A stretch of 64,000 bases of DNA from Acidobacteriota bacterium (GTDB lineage: Bacteria > Acidobacteriota > Blastocatellia > Pyrinomonadales > Pyrinomonadaceae), in assembly GCA_016703965.1 (NCBI GenBank), contig JADJBB010000025.1, forward strand, positions 248,001 through 312,000, in the 5' to 3' direction. Position numbers and translations under genes: made by a program. The notes under the pieces were generated by a model that was not told the DNA's origin, searched no databases, and saw nothing but the letters and a program-made list of their open reading frames with translations. Of the stretch, positions 50,986 to 60,193 are shown piece after piece; within the stretch, counting starts at the first letter, position 1, and every line of letters starts with the position of its first letter.

Positions 50986-52373
50986 TGAGTTCAATGTTAA
51001 AAGTTACAGTTTCCAGGTTGATAAGACGCGGATTCGCGATGTGTGCGGGATTGGCTTTCGCAGCATCGGCCTCGATGGCGCAGAGTGATGGTTCGCAGCA
51101 GAATAAGACCGGCAAAGCGGGAACGTTCGCGATCGTCGGTGCCAGGATCGTCCCGGTTTCGGGGCCAACGATCGAGAGCGGTACCGTCGTTATCCAAAAC
51201 GGCAAGATCGCCGCGGTTGGAGCCGGAGCAGCGGTTCCGTCGGGAGCGGAACGCATTGACGGTAAAGGGCTTACCGTCTTTCCCGGCATGATTGACGCCG
51301 GAACGAATCTCGGTCTCGTCGAGATCCCGCAGGGCCTTAATGCATCAGTTGACGTAGCCGAACTCGGAAATAACAATGCGAATGCAAAAGCTATTCGCGG
51401 CCTTCATCCTTATTCGGCTCACGTAAACGTCACGCGCGTAAACGGTATCACCAGCGTTCTCTCGTATCCGACGGGCGGCTTGATCTCAGGTCAGGCAGCA
51501 GTAATAAACCTGAACGGTTCGACGCAGGACGAAATGGCTGTCGTCGGTGAGTTTGGCTTGGTCATTAACTTCCCGAGGATCGCCGGTGGCGGTGGGTTCG
51601 GCGGCGGTGGCGGTGGATTTGGTGGTTTCGGCGGCGGACAGCAGGCTGATTTCAACGAACTTGTTCGACGCCGAGACACGCAGGTCGAAGAGCTGAAAAA
51701 GCTGTTTAAGAGTGCCGAAAGCTACTTAAAAGCTAAGGAGGCATATTCCAAGGACAAAACGCTTCCGTACGTCGAAATGGATCTTAAATACGAAGGAATG
51801 GCCCCGTATATTCGCGGCCAGAAGCCTATCATTTTCACCGCCGAGCGTGAGCGTGACATTCGCGGCGTAGCCAAATTCGTCGCCGATATGAAAGTAAAAG
51901 GTATCATCGTCGGCGGACAGGAAGCATGGAAGGCGGCAGACGATCTGAAAAAGAACAACATAGGCATCGTATATACGAACATTTACGGTCTCCCCGTCCG
52001 TGACGATGATCCTTACGATTACTTGTTCGAGGCCCCTTCAAGAATGCAGGCCGCTGGGATAAAATTTTGCATCTCGACGGGCGATCCCGGGGCTGAGGTT
52101 CGCGATCTGCCCTATCACGCAGGACTAGCGGCTTCGTTCGGGCTTTCGAAGGAAGATGCTCTGAAATCCGTTACTCTTTATGCGGCGGAAGTCCTGGGTG
52201 TAGCCGACAGGATGGGCTCGTTGGAGGTCGGTAAAATGGCAAACGTAGTGGTTGCTGACGGCGACATTCTGGATCCTCGAACGAACATCAAGTACATGTT
52301 CATCGGCGGCCGCCTGATCCCGCTAACCAGTCGGCACACGGAGCTGTTTGATAGCTTCAAAGATCGAAAGTAG
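50985..52373 (+). CDS. Secreted amidohydrolase-like protein, metal site lost
   Basis: 462 residues. A signal peptide (to about residue 33, ASMAQ) precedes the same fold as the two genes before. FPGMIDAGTNLGL replaces the HxH motif, so the first metal pair is missing, as in the first gene. A Gly/Phe-rich insert (about 203-223, GGGGFGG units) follows VINFPRIA. The late helix VLGVADRMGSLEVGKMANVVV is intact. Likely forms a complex with the active middle protein. Confidence 0.82.
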   Translation: MSSMLKVTVSRLIRRGFAMCAGLAFAASASMAQSDGSQQNKTGKAGTFAIVGARIVPVSGPTIESGTVVIQNGKIAAVGAGAAVPSGAERIDGKGLTVFPGMIDAGTNLGLVEIPQGLNASVDVAELGNNNANAKAIRGLHPYSAHVNVTRVNGITSVLSYPTGGLISGQAAVINLNGSTQDEMAVVGEFGLVINFPRIAGGGGFGGGGGGFGGFGGGQQADFNELVRRRDTQVEELKKLFKSAESYLKAKEAYSKDKTLPYVEMDLKYEGMAPYIRGQKPIIFTAERERDIRGVAKFVADMKVKGIIVGGQEAWKAADDLKKNNIGIVYTNIYGLPVRDDDPYDYLFEAPSRMQAAGIKFCISTGDPGAEVRDLPYHAGLAASFGLSKEDALKSVTLYAAEVLGVADRMGSLEVGKMANVVVADGDILDPRTNIKYMFIGGRLIPLTSRHTELFDSFKDRK

Positions 52374-52392
52374 ACCGTCCTAGAACTAAAGG

Positions 52393-52427
52393 AAAAAGGC
52401 ATCGCGGCGAACCGTGATGCCTTTTTT
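52393..52427. terminator. Bidirectional terminator
   Basis: aaaaaggcatcgcgg (52393-52407) pairs with ccgtgatgccttttt (52412-52426) with one mismatch. It serves the amidohydrolase trio on plus and the NUDIX gene on minus. Confidence 0.85.
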
Positions 52428-52429
52428 GT

Positions 52430-52837
52430 TTATGCGAAGCTCCTGATCTGAACGAGTGCTCGTTGGAAAACAGGATGCCAGTCCGACCCTGGTTGTCTAT
52501 CGAGATCGAACCAAAAAAAACGATAGACGACGCCCCCGTCATCCAGCGTGAAAAAATCCCATTCGTCCTTCAATTCTTCTTCGGTCGTGCAAAGAAAGAA
52601 ATGCCACAGTTGTTGAGATTCTTCAACTAGCCAGGTTCCTTTGGCCTCCATCTTGGTAATTGACGAAATACCGGATTCTTCGGCCAATTCACGAAGCCCG
52701 GCATCAGCAGGCAGCTCACCGGGCTCAAGGGTGCCCTTGACGATCTGAACGCCCGCCGACGCATGACGGAAAACCAAAATCTGTCTGACGCCGTCGGCCT
52801 CGCGGATAATGATAGGACAGACCTTTTCAACTGGCAT
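52430..52837 (-). CDS. NUDIX hydrolase
   Basis: 135 residues. A full Nudix box at 35-57: G-x5-E (GTLEPGE), then REL-x-EESGI. It hydrolyses a nucleoside diphosphate linked to an unknown group. The central acidic residues are in place, so it should be active. It starts six bases after the msrB stop, hence probably one operon. Confidence 0.9.
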   Translation of the reverse strand: MPVEKVCPIIIREADGVRQILVFRHASAGVQIVKGTLEPGELPADAGLRELAEESGISSITKMEAKGTWLVEESQQLWHFFLCTTEEELKDEWDFFTLDDGGVVYRFFWFDLDRQPGSDWHPVFQRALVQIRSFA

Positions 52838-52843
52838 AAAAGA

Positions 52844-53293
52844 TCAGCTTTTCTGAGGTATCTCTTCGCCTTCCTCGAAGAACGCGAGTGAAGCGGAATT
52901 CAGGCAATAGCGTTGTCCCGTCGGCGGCGGGCCGTCGGGGAAGACGTGGCCTTGGTGGCCCCCACATCTGGCACAGCGGATCTCGATCCGGCGCATGCCA
53001 TAACTGTTATCTTCGATATTGGTCAGGTGATCTTTGTCGAACGGACGATAGAACGATGGCCAGCCGGTTCCCGAATTGAACTTATGGCTCGAACTGAACA
53101 GCGGCAGACCGCACAATCTGCAGGCGTACGTGCCCTCCATTTTGTTATCGAGAAGTGTTCCGCAAAAAGCGGGTTCTGTCCCGTGATCGAGTAGAATTCG
53201 GTATTCTTCTTCGTTCAGGTCAGTTGCCAGGCGGTCGATCGCTTCAGGGGTTAGCGGTGTAATGTCGTAGCCGGAATCGGATAATTCACTCAT
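52844..53293 (-). CDS. msrB: Peptide-methionine (R)-S-oxide reductase
   Basis: 149 residues. Structural zinc cysteines at 58, 61 (CRLC) and 107, 110 (CARC), the signature NSGTGWPSFY, and catalytic Cys130 in QRYCLNSASL. It reduces the R form of oxidised methionine in proteins. No signal peptide, so cytoplasmic. Confidence 0.96.
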   Translation of the reverse strand: MSELSDSGYDITPLTPEAIDRLATDLNEEEYRILLDHGTEPAFCGTLLDNKMEGTYACRLCGLPLFSSSHKFNSGTGWPSFYRPFDKDHLTNIEDNSYGMRRIEIRCARCGGHQGHVFPDGPPPTGQRYCLNSASLAFFEEGEEIPQKS

Positions 53294-53343
53294 AATTTAA
53301 TTATACATTCCGAATTATGCAATACATATTCCAGTAAATCGCC

Positions 53344-54399
53344 TTATCCCCACCAGAAAGCTGACGCGATAATTGCATAAAGTCCGATCAGAGCAAGGCC
53401 TTCGAGCCAGATCGATTCGCCGTCGTAAATGATAAACGCACTAACGATGACGGCGAGCAGCAATACCGCGACGAGCATCGGTGAGAGAACGAACGTCAGT
53501 ATCGCACCGCCTAAGACATAAGAGAGCAAAACAAGAACCGGAAACAGGCCGAGCGCGATCTGGAGCGAGCTGTTCTGAATTACGCTGATCGCGTAATCGG
53601 CCTGATTCCGCCATGCGAGCTGGATGCCGATGAGGTTTTCGATCGCGTTTCCGGCGACAGCAACGACGACGAGCCCCGCAAAAGCCTCGGATATCCCCAG
53701 CGACGCCATCGCTGGCTGCAGTGCTTCCACAAACCAATCGGAGACAAGCGCCGCGCCAACGCCGGCAAGGGCGAGAACAACGATCGTCAGCTTCATCGAC
53801 CATTTTTCGTGCTCGGGTTCGGTCGATTGGATCGCCATCGCTGGGTCGCCCTTGACCGAAAAATAGATGTTCGCTCCGAGCAAAACTAGCAAAATGACCG
53901 CGAGAAAAATGTCGAGACTCAGAATGTGGCCTTCAGCAGGAGTGTGCAATTCCTTTGCAAGAGTCGGAATAACGAGGGCAGCTGATGCAAGGAGCATTAG
54001 AGCAACGATCATCTTGGGCGGCTCAGAATTAAAACGCTGAGTTCCGTTCTTCAACCCGCCGAAAAACAGTGCGAGGCCAAGCACGAGCACGGAATTGCCA
54101 AGTATCGAACCAATTAGTGCCGCTTGAACGACATGATCCAGACCCGCACGCAGAGCAAAAATACACACGAAAAGCTCAGGTAGATTGCCAAGGCCCGATT
54201 GCAGTACGCCGGTCGCGCCTGGTCCGAGGCGGGAGCCAAGCTGTTCGGTGGCATCGCCGACTATCATCGCAAGCAATGCGAGTGCCACGGCAGTCACGCC
54301 GAATGCAAGAACAGCGTTCGCATGTGCGTAATGCAGGGTCCCGGCCGCGATGGTCGTGATCAAGCATAAGCCAATGATTATTTTTTCCTTCTTTTGCAT
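53344..54399 (-). CDS. cax: Calcium/proton antiporter (CaCA family)
   Basis: 351 residues, about eleven membrane helices. Two alpha repeats with the conserved acidic motif: LGNLPELFVCIFAL in the first half and VVAVAGNAIENLIGI in the second (the usual GN-x2-E). It exports Ca2+ in exchange for protons. Its ATG directly abuts the lpxD stop with no gap, so it is co-transcribed with lpxD. Confidence 0.93.
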   Translation of the reverse strand: MQKKEKIIIGLCLITTIAAGTLHYAHANAVLAFGVTAVALALLAMIVGDATEQLGSRLGPGATGVLQSGLGNLPELFVCIFALRAGLDHVVQAALIGSILGNSVLVLGLALFFGGLKNGTQRFNSEPPKMIVALMLLASAALVIPTLAKELHTPAEGHILSLDIFLAVILLVLLGANIYFSVKGDPAMAIQSTEPEHEKWSMKLTIVVLALAGVGAALVSDWFVEALQPAMASLGISEAFAGLVVVAVAGNAIENLIGIQLAWRNQADYAISVIQNSSLQIALGLFPVLVLLSYVLGGAILTFVLSPMLVAVLLLAVIVSAFIIYDGESIWLEGLALIGLYAIIASAFWWG

Positions 54400-55422
54400 C
54401 TATTTATCGCCAAAGACCTGTTTTTCTAGTTTCCTTAGCCGTCCGGCAAACTCGCCGAGTTTGCGGAAGGCAGCGGTCGATCGCAGCCAGTCACGGTTTT
54501 CAAAGGCAGGTATTCCAGACATGATCTTGCCAGGCTCAACGTCGTGCGAAGTGGCGGATTTGGCGGTTAGAACCGCGTCGTCGCCGATCTTCAAATGTCC
54601 GGCGATGCCCACTTGCCCCGTAAGGATCACGCGTTTGCCGATAAAAGAGCTTCCCGCTAGTCCGGTTTGAGCGCAGATAAGAGCGTCTTCGTCGATCGTA
54701 CAGGAATGGCCGATCTGGACGAGGTTGTCGATTTTTGCACCTCGTTTTAGCCGCGTTTCGCCGACCGACGCACAATCGATGGCCGTGTTCGCACCGATCT
54801 CGACATCGGCTTCGAGGACAACGCGGCCGGTTTGCGGGATCTTTAGCCAGTGTTTGTTCTCATCTTTTGCGTAGCCAAAACCGTCTGAGCCGATCGTCGT
54901 ATTGTTGTGAATGATGCAGTTGCGACCGATCTTGCAGTTCTCGCGGATCGAAACTCCGGAATGGATCGTCGTATTTTCGCCAATCGAAACTCCATCATAG
55001 ATCGTCGCATTCGGCATTATTCTAACGCCGCTCGCGATCCTGCAATTTGCTCCGATCACCGCATTTGCGTGGATCTCGACATTGTCCGAGACATCTGCGG
55101 ATGGATCGATAACAGCGGATGCATGAACGAATTTACGCAGTTCCGGCTCGGGAAAAAACAGCCGCATCGCCCGTGTGTACGCCACGTACGAATCCTTTGC
55201 CCGCAGCACCGCGATATCCTCTCTATCTATCGCTATTCCTTCGTTTAGATAGGTGGCCGAGGCCTTCGTTCCGGCGATCTGCGGTGTATATTTTGGGTTC
55301 GCCAGGAATGTAATATCTCCTTCGCCGGCGAGGTCGAGGCCGGCGGTCGAGGTGATCTCCATGTCGGCAGAACCGCGTTCGATGGTAGCGTTGGTCAGTT
55401 CGGCTAGTGTTCCTAGTTTCAT
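54400..55422 (-). CDS. lpxD: UDP-3-O-acylglucosamine N-acyltransferase
   Basis: 340 residues, normal LpxD length. The N-terminal uridine-binding domain (GEGDITFLANPKYTPQI) is followed by a left-handed beta helix of hexapeptide repeats with the catalytic His region (HNNTTIGSDGFGYA), and a C-terminal helix. It adds the N-linked acyl chain in lipid A synthesis, so the organism makes LPS. No lpxA/B/fabZ beside it. Confidence 0.96.
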   Translation of the reverse strand: MKLGTLAELTNATIERGSADMEITSTAGLDLAGEGDITFLANPKYTPQIAGTKASATYLNEGIAIDREDIAVLRAKDSYVAYTRAMRLFFPEPELRKFVHASAVIDPSADVSDNVEIHANAVIGANCRIASGVRIMPNATIYDGVSIGENTTIHSGVSIRENCKIGRNCIIHNNTTIGSDGFGYAKDENKHWLKIPQTGRVVLEADVEIGANTAIDCASVGETRLKRGAKIDNLVQIGHSCTIDEDALICAQTGLAGSSFIGKRVILTGQVGIAGHLKIGDDAVLTAKSATSHDVEPGKIMSGIPAFENRDWLRSTAAFRKLGEFAGRLRKLEKQVFGDK

Positions 55423-55560
55423 AAAAAATGCCTTGATAGTTCGTTGAGCTATGTGTCACACTATTTTTGCAGACAAATTTACCTACGCAAAGCCCTCAGT
55501 ATTTTGAGCCCCCTTTTTCTGTTCGTTTTGCATTTTTTTAACAAGGAGTACCAACGCAAT

Positions 55561-56166
55561 ATGAACCAGACGGCAATTGACCTAGCCACCGCAACCGCGC
55601 CTAAAAACTATCAAACTGCAAATCGCGAAGCTCTGAAAAGCGAGTTTATCGACGGCAAGATCGTCTCGCGTCAGCCCGCGAACCGCTGGCACAATCTGAT
55701 CGCGACGAATTTTACCATTGCCCTCGGCGGACGCGTTCAACGAGGCAACTGCGAGATCTATTCGAACGATATGCAGGTACGGATCGGAAAGAACTCGATC
55801 TGTTTTCCCGATGTTGTGATTGTAGCCGGTGAACCGGAATTTGCCGATGCTCGCGCTGAGGTTTTGCTGAACCCGACGGTTGTGATCGAGATCTTTTCTA
55901 GTGTTTCGAAAAACATCGACCGCACCGAGAAGCTCGAAGGATTTCTCGCGATCCCGAAGATAAAAGAGTGTCTTCTCGTAAATGAGACAGAAATGCGTGT
56001 CGAGCATTACGCTCGCCAAAATGCGAAACAATGGATCTATCGTATCTATAACGAACGCGAAGATGTCATCACCCTCGAATCCCTTAACTGCAAACTCTCG
56101 CTCTCAGAGGTTTACGCACAGGTCAAGCTTAAAGAATCCTCGCTTAGTTCGAAAGCTGTAAACTAG
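55561..56166 (+). CDS. Uma2 (DUF820) family nuclease-like protein
   Basis: 201 residues from ATG 55561, which has AAGGAG about 15 bases upstream. Restriction-endonuclease-like fold: SEFIDGKIVS, NLIATNFTIALG, ICFPDVVIVAGEPEF (the PDxxV site) and NPTVVIEIFSSVSKNIDR (the E-x-S). The family occurs in many copies in cyanobacteria and acidobacteria, often without a known target. A longer frame from 55444 reads through non-coding sequence. Confidence 0.88.
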   Translation: MNQTAIDLATATAPKNYQTANREALKSEFIDGKIVSRQPANRWHNLIATNFTIALGGRVQRGNCEIYSNDMQVRIGKNSICFPDVVIVAGEPEFADARAEVLLNPTVVIEIFSSVSKNIDRTEKLEGFLAIPKIKECLLVNETEMRVEHYARQNAKQWIYRIYNEREDVITLESLNCKLSLSEVYAQVKLKESSLSSKAVN

Positions 56167-56331
56167 ACGATCAGGATCCGTCGGATCATCCGGTCCTGGC
56201 GATCTAAACGTTTTAGCTTTGTACCTACTTGGATTGTGAACACTGTTTGATCTCCACAGTAATTTCTTTGTGATTTGGCATCACTTTATGTGTTATCATT
56301 CGCAAAAATCTTATTTGGAGCCAATTCTCAA

Positions 56332-57486
56332 GTGAAAATAATCGTAACGGTATTCGTTTTAGGCATTGTTTTTTCTACCGCCTTTGCTCAGGGCAATGTA
56401 AGTGTTGGTGACGAGGTCCGTTACCAGTGCTTTTGCCTCGGTGCCGAATGGGTTAGAGCCAAGGTTGAGCGCGTTGACGGCGGAAATGTGCGTGTGCGAT
56501 TTGGCAACATGGACAATCAGGTGGTCACGCTGCCGCTAAATTCGCCAAAGCTGAAGATCGGTAATGCAGCCCGCAACCCGCTCGAAACGGTACCGATGAA
56601 TCCGATGCAAAAGGCATTTAGTAACGAAAACGGAAAGTACCAAAATGCTGTTCAGGTATTTGCTCATTATTACGATCCGCAATTTATCGAGGGCGGCGGA
56701 AGCCTGCCTGGATCGGAGAGATGGAAAACGAACATGGCCGAGCTCGCTGAGCTTGATGCTCTCTGTCGTACGCGATATCGAGGGATCACCGATTGGCGAT
56801 CTCCCGGTTACACCCGCGAAGGATATGTCGATTATCGGTTTGGCGTGTGGTGCGAGATCGCAGCAAACCGCGTCGCTATCGAGCAAAAAGCACGTATAGG
56901 AGCCGCAAATTCGGTCGTCGGCATGGGCTACACCACAGAGAATCTCAATTTTGGCTTTAACGAGCCTGACAATCCGCTGCGGATGGAAGTGCAGGATATG
57001 ATCTGGAACCGGGAAAAATGGCGGGCCGCGAAGTATGCTTGGCTAAAGCCGAAATACGCGGCCTACGGAATCACGCAGGTTCCTGCAAACGCGACCGCAG
57101 AGGTCGAAAAACGCGCCGACGAACTCTGGAAGCTCGCTGAAAAAGGTGCTCCAAATCGATCCTTCAAACAGCCGCCGTGGCGCGATGCCTCGGTTGAATC
57201 ATTTGTCAGATCCAAACTTGCTGCAAAGATCCCGGGAGTACAGGTTATAAAGATCGGACTAGATTACAAGACCTGGGTAAAACGAGCGAGCGAATCTCTG
57301 GTGGCGAGCGACGACTATTTCAACTATTACAAGGTCAGTTACAACTCATACAAACGCGGCAGCGTCCTGATCAAGATCCCTGGGCGTCCGTTTTGCCAAA
57401 TGCAGGAATTCGTCGTCGGCCAAAGCGGCAAAGGAATGGTCGACGCTGGAATAGGCGGCAGCGGAACTTTTATGCGGTGCGAATAA
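56332..57486 (+). CDS. Secreted protein of unknown function
   Basis: 384 residues with a GTG start and GGAG 11 bases upstream. Signal peptide (1-19, STAFAQ). An N-terminal Tudor/Agenet-like strand region (VGDEVRYQCFCLGAEWVRAKV, then NVRVRFGN) is followed by a mostly helical, cysteine-poor body rich in Trp and Arg (RWKTNMAELAELDALC, MIWNREKWRAAKYAWLKPKYA) and a C-terminal mixed region (YNSYKRGSVLIKIPGRPFC). I recognise no family. It converges on the next gene with a three-base gap. Confidence 0.75.
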   Translation: MKIIVTVFVLGIVFSTAFAQGNVSVGDEVRYQCFCLGAEWVRAKVERVDGGNVRVRFGNMDNQVVTLPLNSPKLKIGNAARNPLETVPMNPMQKAFSNENGKYQNAVQVFAHYYDPQFIEGGGSLPGSERWKTNMAELAELDALCRTRYRGITDWRSPGYTREGYVDYRFGVWCEIAANRVAIEQKARIGAANSVVGMGYTTENLNFGFNEPDNPLRMEVQDMIWNREKWRAAKYAWLKPKYAAYGITQVPANATAEVEKRADELWKLAEKGAPNRSFKQPPWRDASVESFVRSKLAAKIPGVQVIKIGLDYKTWVKRASESLVASDDYFNYYKVSYNSYKRGSVLIKIPGRPFCQMQEFVVGQSGKGMVDAGIGGSGTFMRCE

Positions 57487-57489
57487 AGC

Positions 57490-58029
57490 TTACTTACACG
57501 GAACGTCCATTTCAGGTCCGGTTATAGGTACAGCTGTAATATCCCAAGATTCTCCATTCGGGGTTGCCCGGGCCGCATACGTTCCAATTCTAAAAACCGG
57601 ATTCGGGAGATCGTTGCGAGTCTCGACACCTACGCGAGCCCAGTAGAAGCTTTCGCATTGGTAAAATGCAATATCGGTCGAGTCGCGTTTCTCTTTGGTG
57701 AGGAAATGTTCTCTGAGAGCGGCTTCCAGGCCCCGCGGGGACGTGATCCGATCGCCTACGCCAGGCCGCATCAAGTATCCACCCCCGATCGCTGCAATTG
57801 TTACCAGGATCGAAAAGATCCCGATCGCGATAACATATCTGCGGCCGCTATTGCTTGTTTCCTTTACCGTCTCGAACAAGCGGTCCTTTTCCACCACTAT
57901 GGACTGGTCTGCGGGCGGCTTGCCGATTGTATTTTGCGGAGCCGCTGGTTCTGATGGAACGACCGGCCTCGAGATTTCCGACTTCGACCCGTTTTCATTG
58001 TCACTCAATAGACCTTTTTGGAACTTCAT
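57490..58029 (-). CDS. Membrane-anchored protein of unknown function
   Basis: 179 residues from ATG 58029 (frame opens at 58071). A charged, proline-rich cytosolic N-terminus of about 65 residues, one membrane helix (YVIAIGIFSILVTIAAIGGG), then an extracytoplasmic domain with GLEAALREHFLTKEKRDST and two cysteines. No family recognised. Confidence 0.7.
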   Translation of the reverse strand: MKFQKGLLSDNENGSKSEISRPVVPSEPAAPQNTIGKPPADQSIVVEKDRLFETVKETSNSGRRYVIAIGIFSILVTIAAIGGGYLMRPGVGDRITSPRGLEAALREHFLTKEKRDSTDIAFYQCESFYWARVGVETRNDLPNPVFRIGTYAARATPNGESWDITAVPITGPEMDVPCK

Positions 58030-58259
58030 AACCCTGAAAGAAGATATAGCACCAGACAGACCTCTGAGCAAATCCCACTGTCTGGATTACCGCCAATTAA
58101 GCCTCGAAAAACTACCTAAGATCGATCCGTTTAGCTCTAAAAGGAAATGCCCGGAAAATAGCGGAAGTTGAAAGATCTCATGCAGTTCACCTATTATCGG
58201 TAGAAATCAGAAATTCGAACGGAGGTACTGACCGACGATCTAACGGGTCAGGTTTTATT

Positions 58260-58643
58260 ATGGACAATATCAGGAAGGCAATTTCACGGGCTACGGACAC
58301 GTTTGCGGAGATCTTCGCATACTATATCGGGATCATTGCGGTTTCGGCCGTTCTATTTTCATATTTTGAAGAGAAACCGTTGTTCGATTCGTTTTGGTGG
58401 GCATGCGTAACGGGTCTGACGATCGGATACGGCGATCTCTATCCGCTGACGGTGGGCGGCAAGATCGTAGCGATCGTTTTGATGCACATCGTGCCGCTAG
58501 TCATCATCCCTCTGATCGTGGCCCGCTTGCTGAGCAACGTTATCGAGGACGCGAACCAATTCAGTCACGACGAGCAAGAGGCGATGAAAAACGATATCAA
58601 GGCGATAAAAGCCGCGTTAGGCGTCGGCAAGGACGACGCTTGA
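58260..58643 (+). CDS. Two-helix potassium channel
   Basis: 127 residues. Two membrane helices around a pore loop with the K+ selectivity filter TIGYGD (54-59), then a short cytosolic helix (EAMKNDIKAIKAALGVGKDDA) that may form a tetramer coiled coil. It should pass K+ passively, and complements the Kdp pump elsewhere in the window. No ligand-binding (RCK) domain. Confidence 0.92.
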   Translation: MDNIRKAISRATDTFAEIFAYYIGIIAVSAVLFSYFEEKPLFDSFWWACVTGLTIGYGDLYPLTVGGKIVAIVLMHIVPLVIIPLIVARLLSNVIEDANQFSHDEQEAMKNDIKAIKAALGVGKDDA

Positions 58644-58648
58644 ATATT

Positions 58649-59398
58649 TCAGGCGACGTTGATCGGAAACGGCTGGTCGATAAATTCGAGGTTGATGCGT
58701 GAGAGACCAGTTTGGCTTGTATGTATACCGCGAACGATCGAGATCAGCCGGATGTTGGTGTTCTGGCTGGAGACCCGGATCGTTGAGCCCATTACGGCCG
58801 GCAATTCACTATAGACCGCCGCACCGCTGCGGCTAATATTTACCGTTACCGTAGTTTCCGAAGCTAGCGCCCAGCCATTCGTGTCCATAAGTTCGAGCGT
58901 TACTTCTTCAGGGATCTCATAGCGAGTATGCTGCCTCTTCTTTGAGTAGTTAACCGATTTTCTGTTCGGACAGGGAACTTCGGAAAGTCGCCAGAAACCG
59001 TTGCGGGGTTCGCCGGGCTTTAGCTCATAGAGCCTTTCAGGATCCTCGAAGTGTTCAGATGGAGCTTCCTTCCCGACAAATGCAACGCCGATAGCATATC
59101 GGGTTTCGCCATTTGACCCGGCGACCGGGACGCATCTTCGTACGAGTCCCCAGACCTTGTAATCATTTTTGCCAAAGTCAAAACTGCGCAACTCGCGAGG
59201 CATCGGCATTCTTAAAGCTACCAAATGGCCCGGTTTAACCGCACGTTCAAGCGTGAAGGCTGCCCCCAAAGCCGAATAGTCGGATAACGTCGTCGGCTCG
59301 GTCCAGGTCATCATGCGGTCGATGCGGCCTTCGACCAGTGCGGTCATTTTGGCTGCACGCCGCCTATTTTTTCGTTGTTCATCGTCCAGGAGAAGCAT
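58649..59398 (-). CDS. Tandem PilZ domain protein
   Basis: 249 residues from ATG 59398 (a TTG at 59458 also opens the frame). Two PilZ-like halves: RKNRRRAAKMTALVEGR with LSDYSALGAAF, and KKRQHTRYEIPEEVTLEL with TVNISRSGAAVYSEL. The second has the arginine start and N-x-SxxG motif that bind cyclic di-GMP; the first has D-Y-S-x-x-G instead. It may sense c-di-GMP with only one site. No membrane segment. Confidence 0.75.
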   Translation of the reverse strand: MLLLDDEQRKNRRRAAKMTALVEGRIDRMMTWTEPTTLSDYSALGAAFTLERAVKPGHLVALRMPMPRELRSFDFGKNDYKVWGLVRRCVPVAGSNGETRYAIGVAFVGKEAPSEHFEDPERLYELKPGEPRNGFWRLSEVPCPNRKSVNYSKKRQHTRYEIPEEVTLELMDTNGWALASETTVTVNISRSGAAVYSELPAVMGSTIRVSSQNTNIRLISIVRGIHTSQTGLSRINLEFIDQPFPINVA

Positions 59399-59550
59399 TA
59401 TTTTGTGATGTTCGACGGCCGAGAAGCAGTCGATCTTCCTCGAGATCGCAATATACAATCAATCGGTGTATCGTTCCAAAAAAAATAACAAAAGCAAAAA
59501 ACGTTTAACGCCATCGGTCCCTCGTCATCCAAAGGGCTTAAACGAATACA

Positions 59551-59585
59551 AAAAACCGGAAAAGATCGAGTCTTTTCCGGTTTTT
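59551..59585. terminator. Perfect bidirectional terminator
   Basis: aaaaaccggaaaaga (59551-59565) and tcttttccggttttt (59571-59585) are exact reverse complements with a five-base loop and end in A- and T-runs on the two strands. It lies between the PilZ gene and the DUF2541-like gene. Confidence 0.9.
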
Positions 59586-59617
59586 AGTTCGATGCACTAC
59601 GATGAAATTCGATCGTC

Positions 59618-60013
59618 CTATTTCAGCCCATACAGTGTTACTGTCGAGCGTGCTCCGCGGCCCGGTGTAGCGGCCTCGTACCAAATATCGACCTTGCTGA
59701 TGTACCTGTCGTTACCCTTGAGGTCGATCGCACGAGTTTCGCCGCCAGCCCGGATGAGGTTTCTGATCTCGATATTGTCCTTTTCACCGTTAGTGTAAGT
59801 CACTTCACAACGGTAAAATCTGACCTGTCTGCGTGAGACCGCGAACTTGATCTTCTTGAACTGTCCCTTGGCGGCCGTGATGTGCCAGGTATCTTGTTCG
59901 CTTCGATCCTTGACCTCTTTTGAACCAAGATTCTCCCAATTCTGTGCTGAAACCGCCGTCGCACCTGCTGCAAATAAGAAAATGGCGAATGCCATCAATA
60001 CTGCTCGCTTCAT
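59618..60013 (-). CDS. Small secreted DUF2541-like protein
   Basis: 131 residues. Signal peptide (1-23, VSAQ), then a beta-rich domain: SEQDTWHITAAKGQFKKIKF, CEVTYTNGEKDNIEIRNLI, RAIDLKGNDRYISKVDIWYE. The order of strands and the GNDRYIS turn resemble DUF2541. The function is unknown. It sits alone between terminators. Confidence 0.7.
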   Translation of the reverse strand: MKRAVLMAFAIFLFAAGATAVSAQNWENLGSKEVKDRSEQDTWHITAAKGQFKKIKFAVSRRQVRFYRCEVTYTNGEKDNIEIRNLIRAGGETRAIDLKGNDRYISKVDIWYEAATPGRGARSTVTLYGLK

Positions 60014-60193
60014 AATTTTTCGCTCCTAAGTATTTGAGGTTTGAGTCTGGACTACAAAAACGACCCGCGGAATTTTAATCTCATATAGAGGCGATTGTAA
60101 AGCCGAATGCAACCGGCTGGCTCCATATTTGCCAGTGAGGCCGCCCGGTTTCTCTTTGTTGGCTCGGATAATAGATACTAGGTCAAGAGAGCA

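Noticed and set aside
59466..59798. 110-codon plus-strand frame starting MYRSKKNNK
   Set aside because: It runs through a perfect terminator and then antisense to the DUF2541-like gene.
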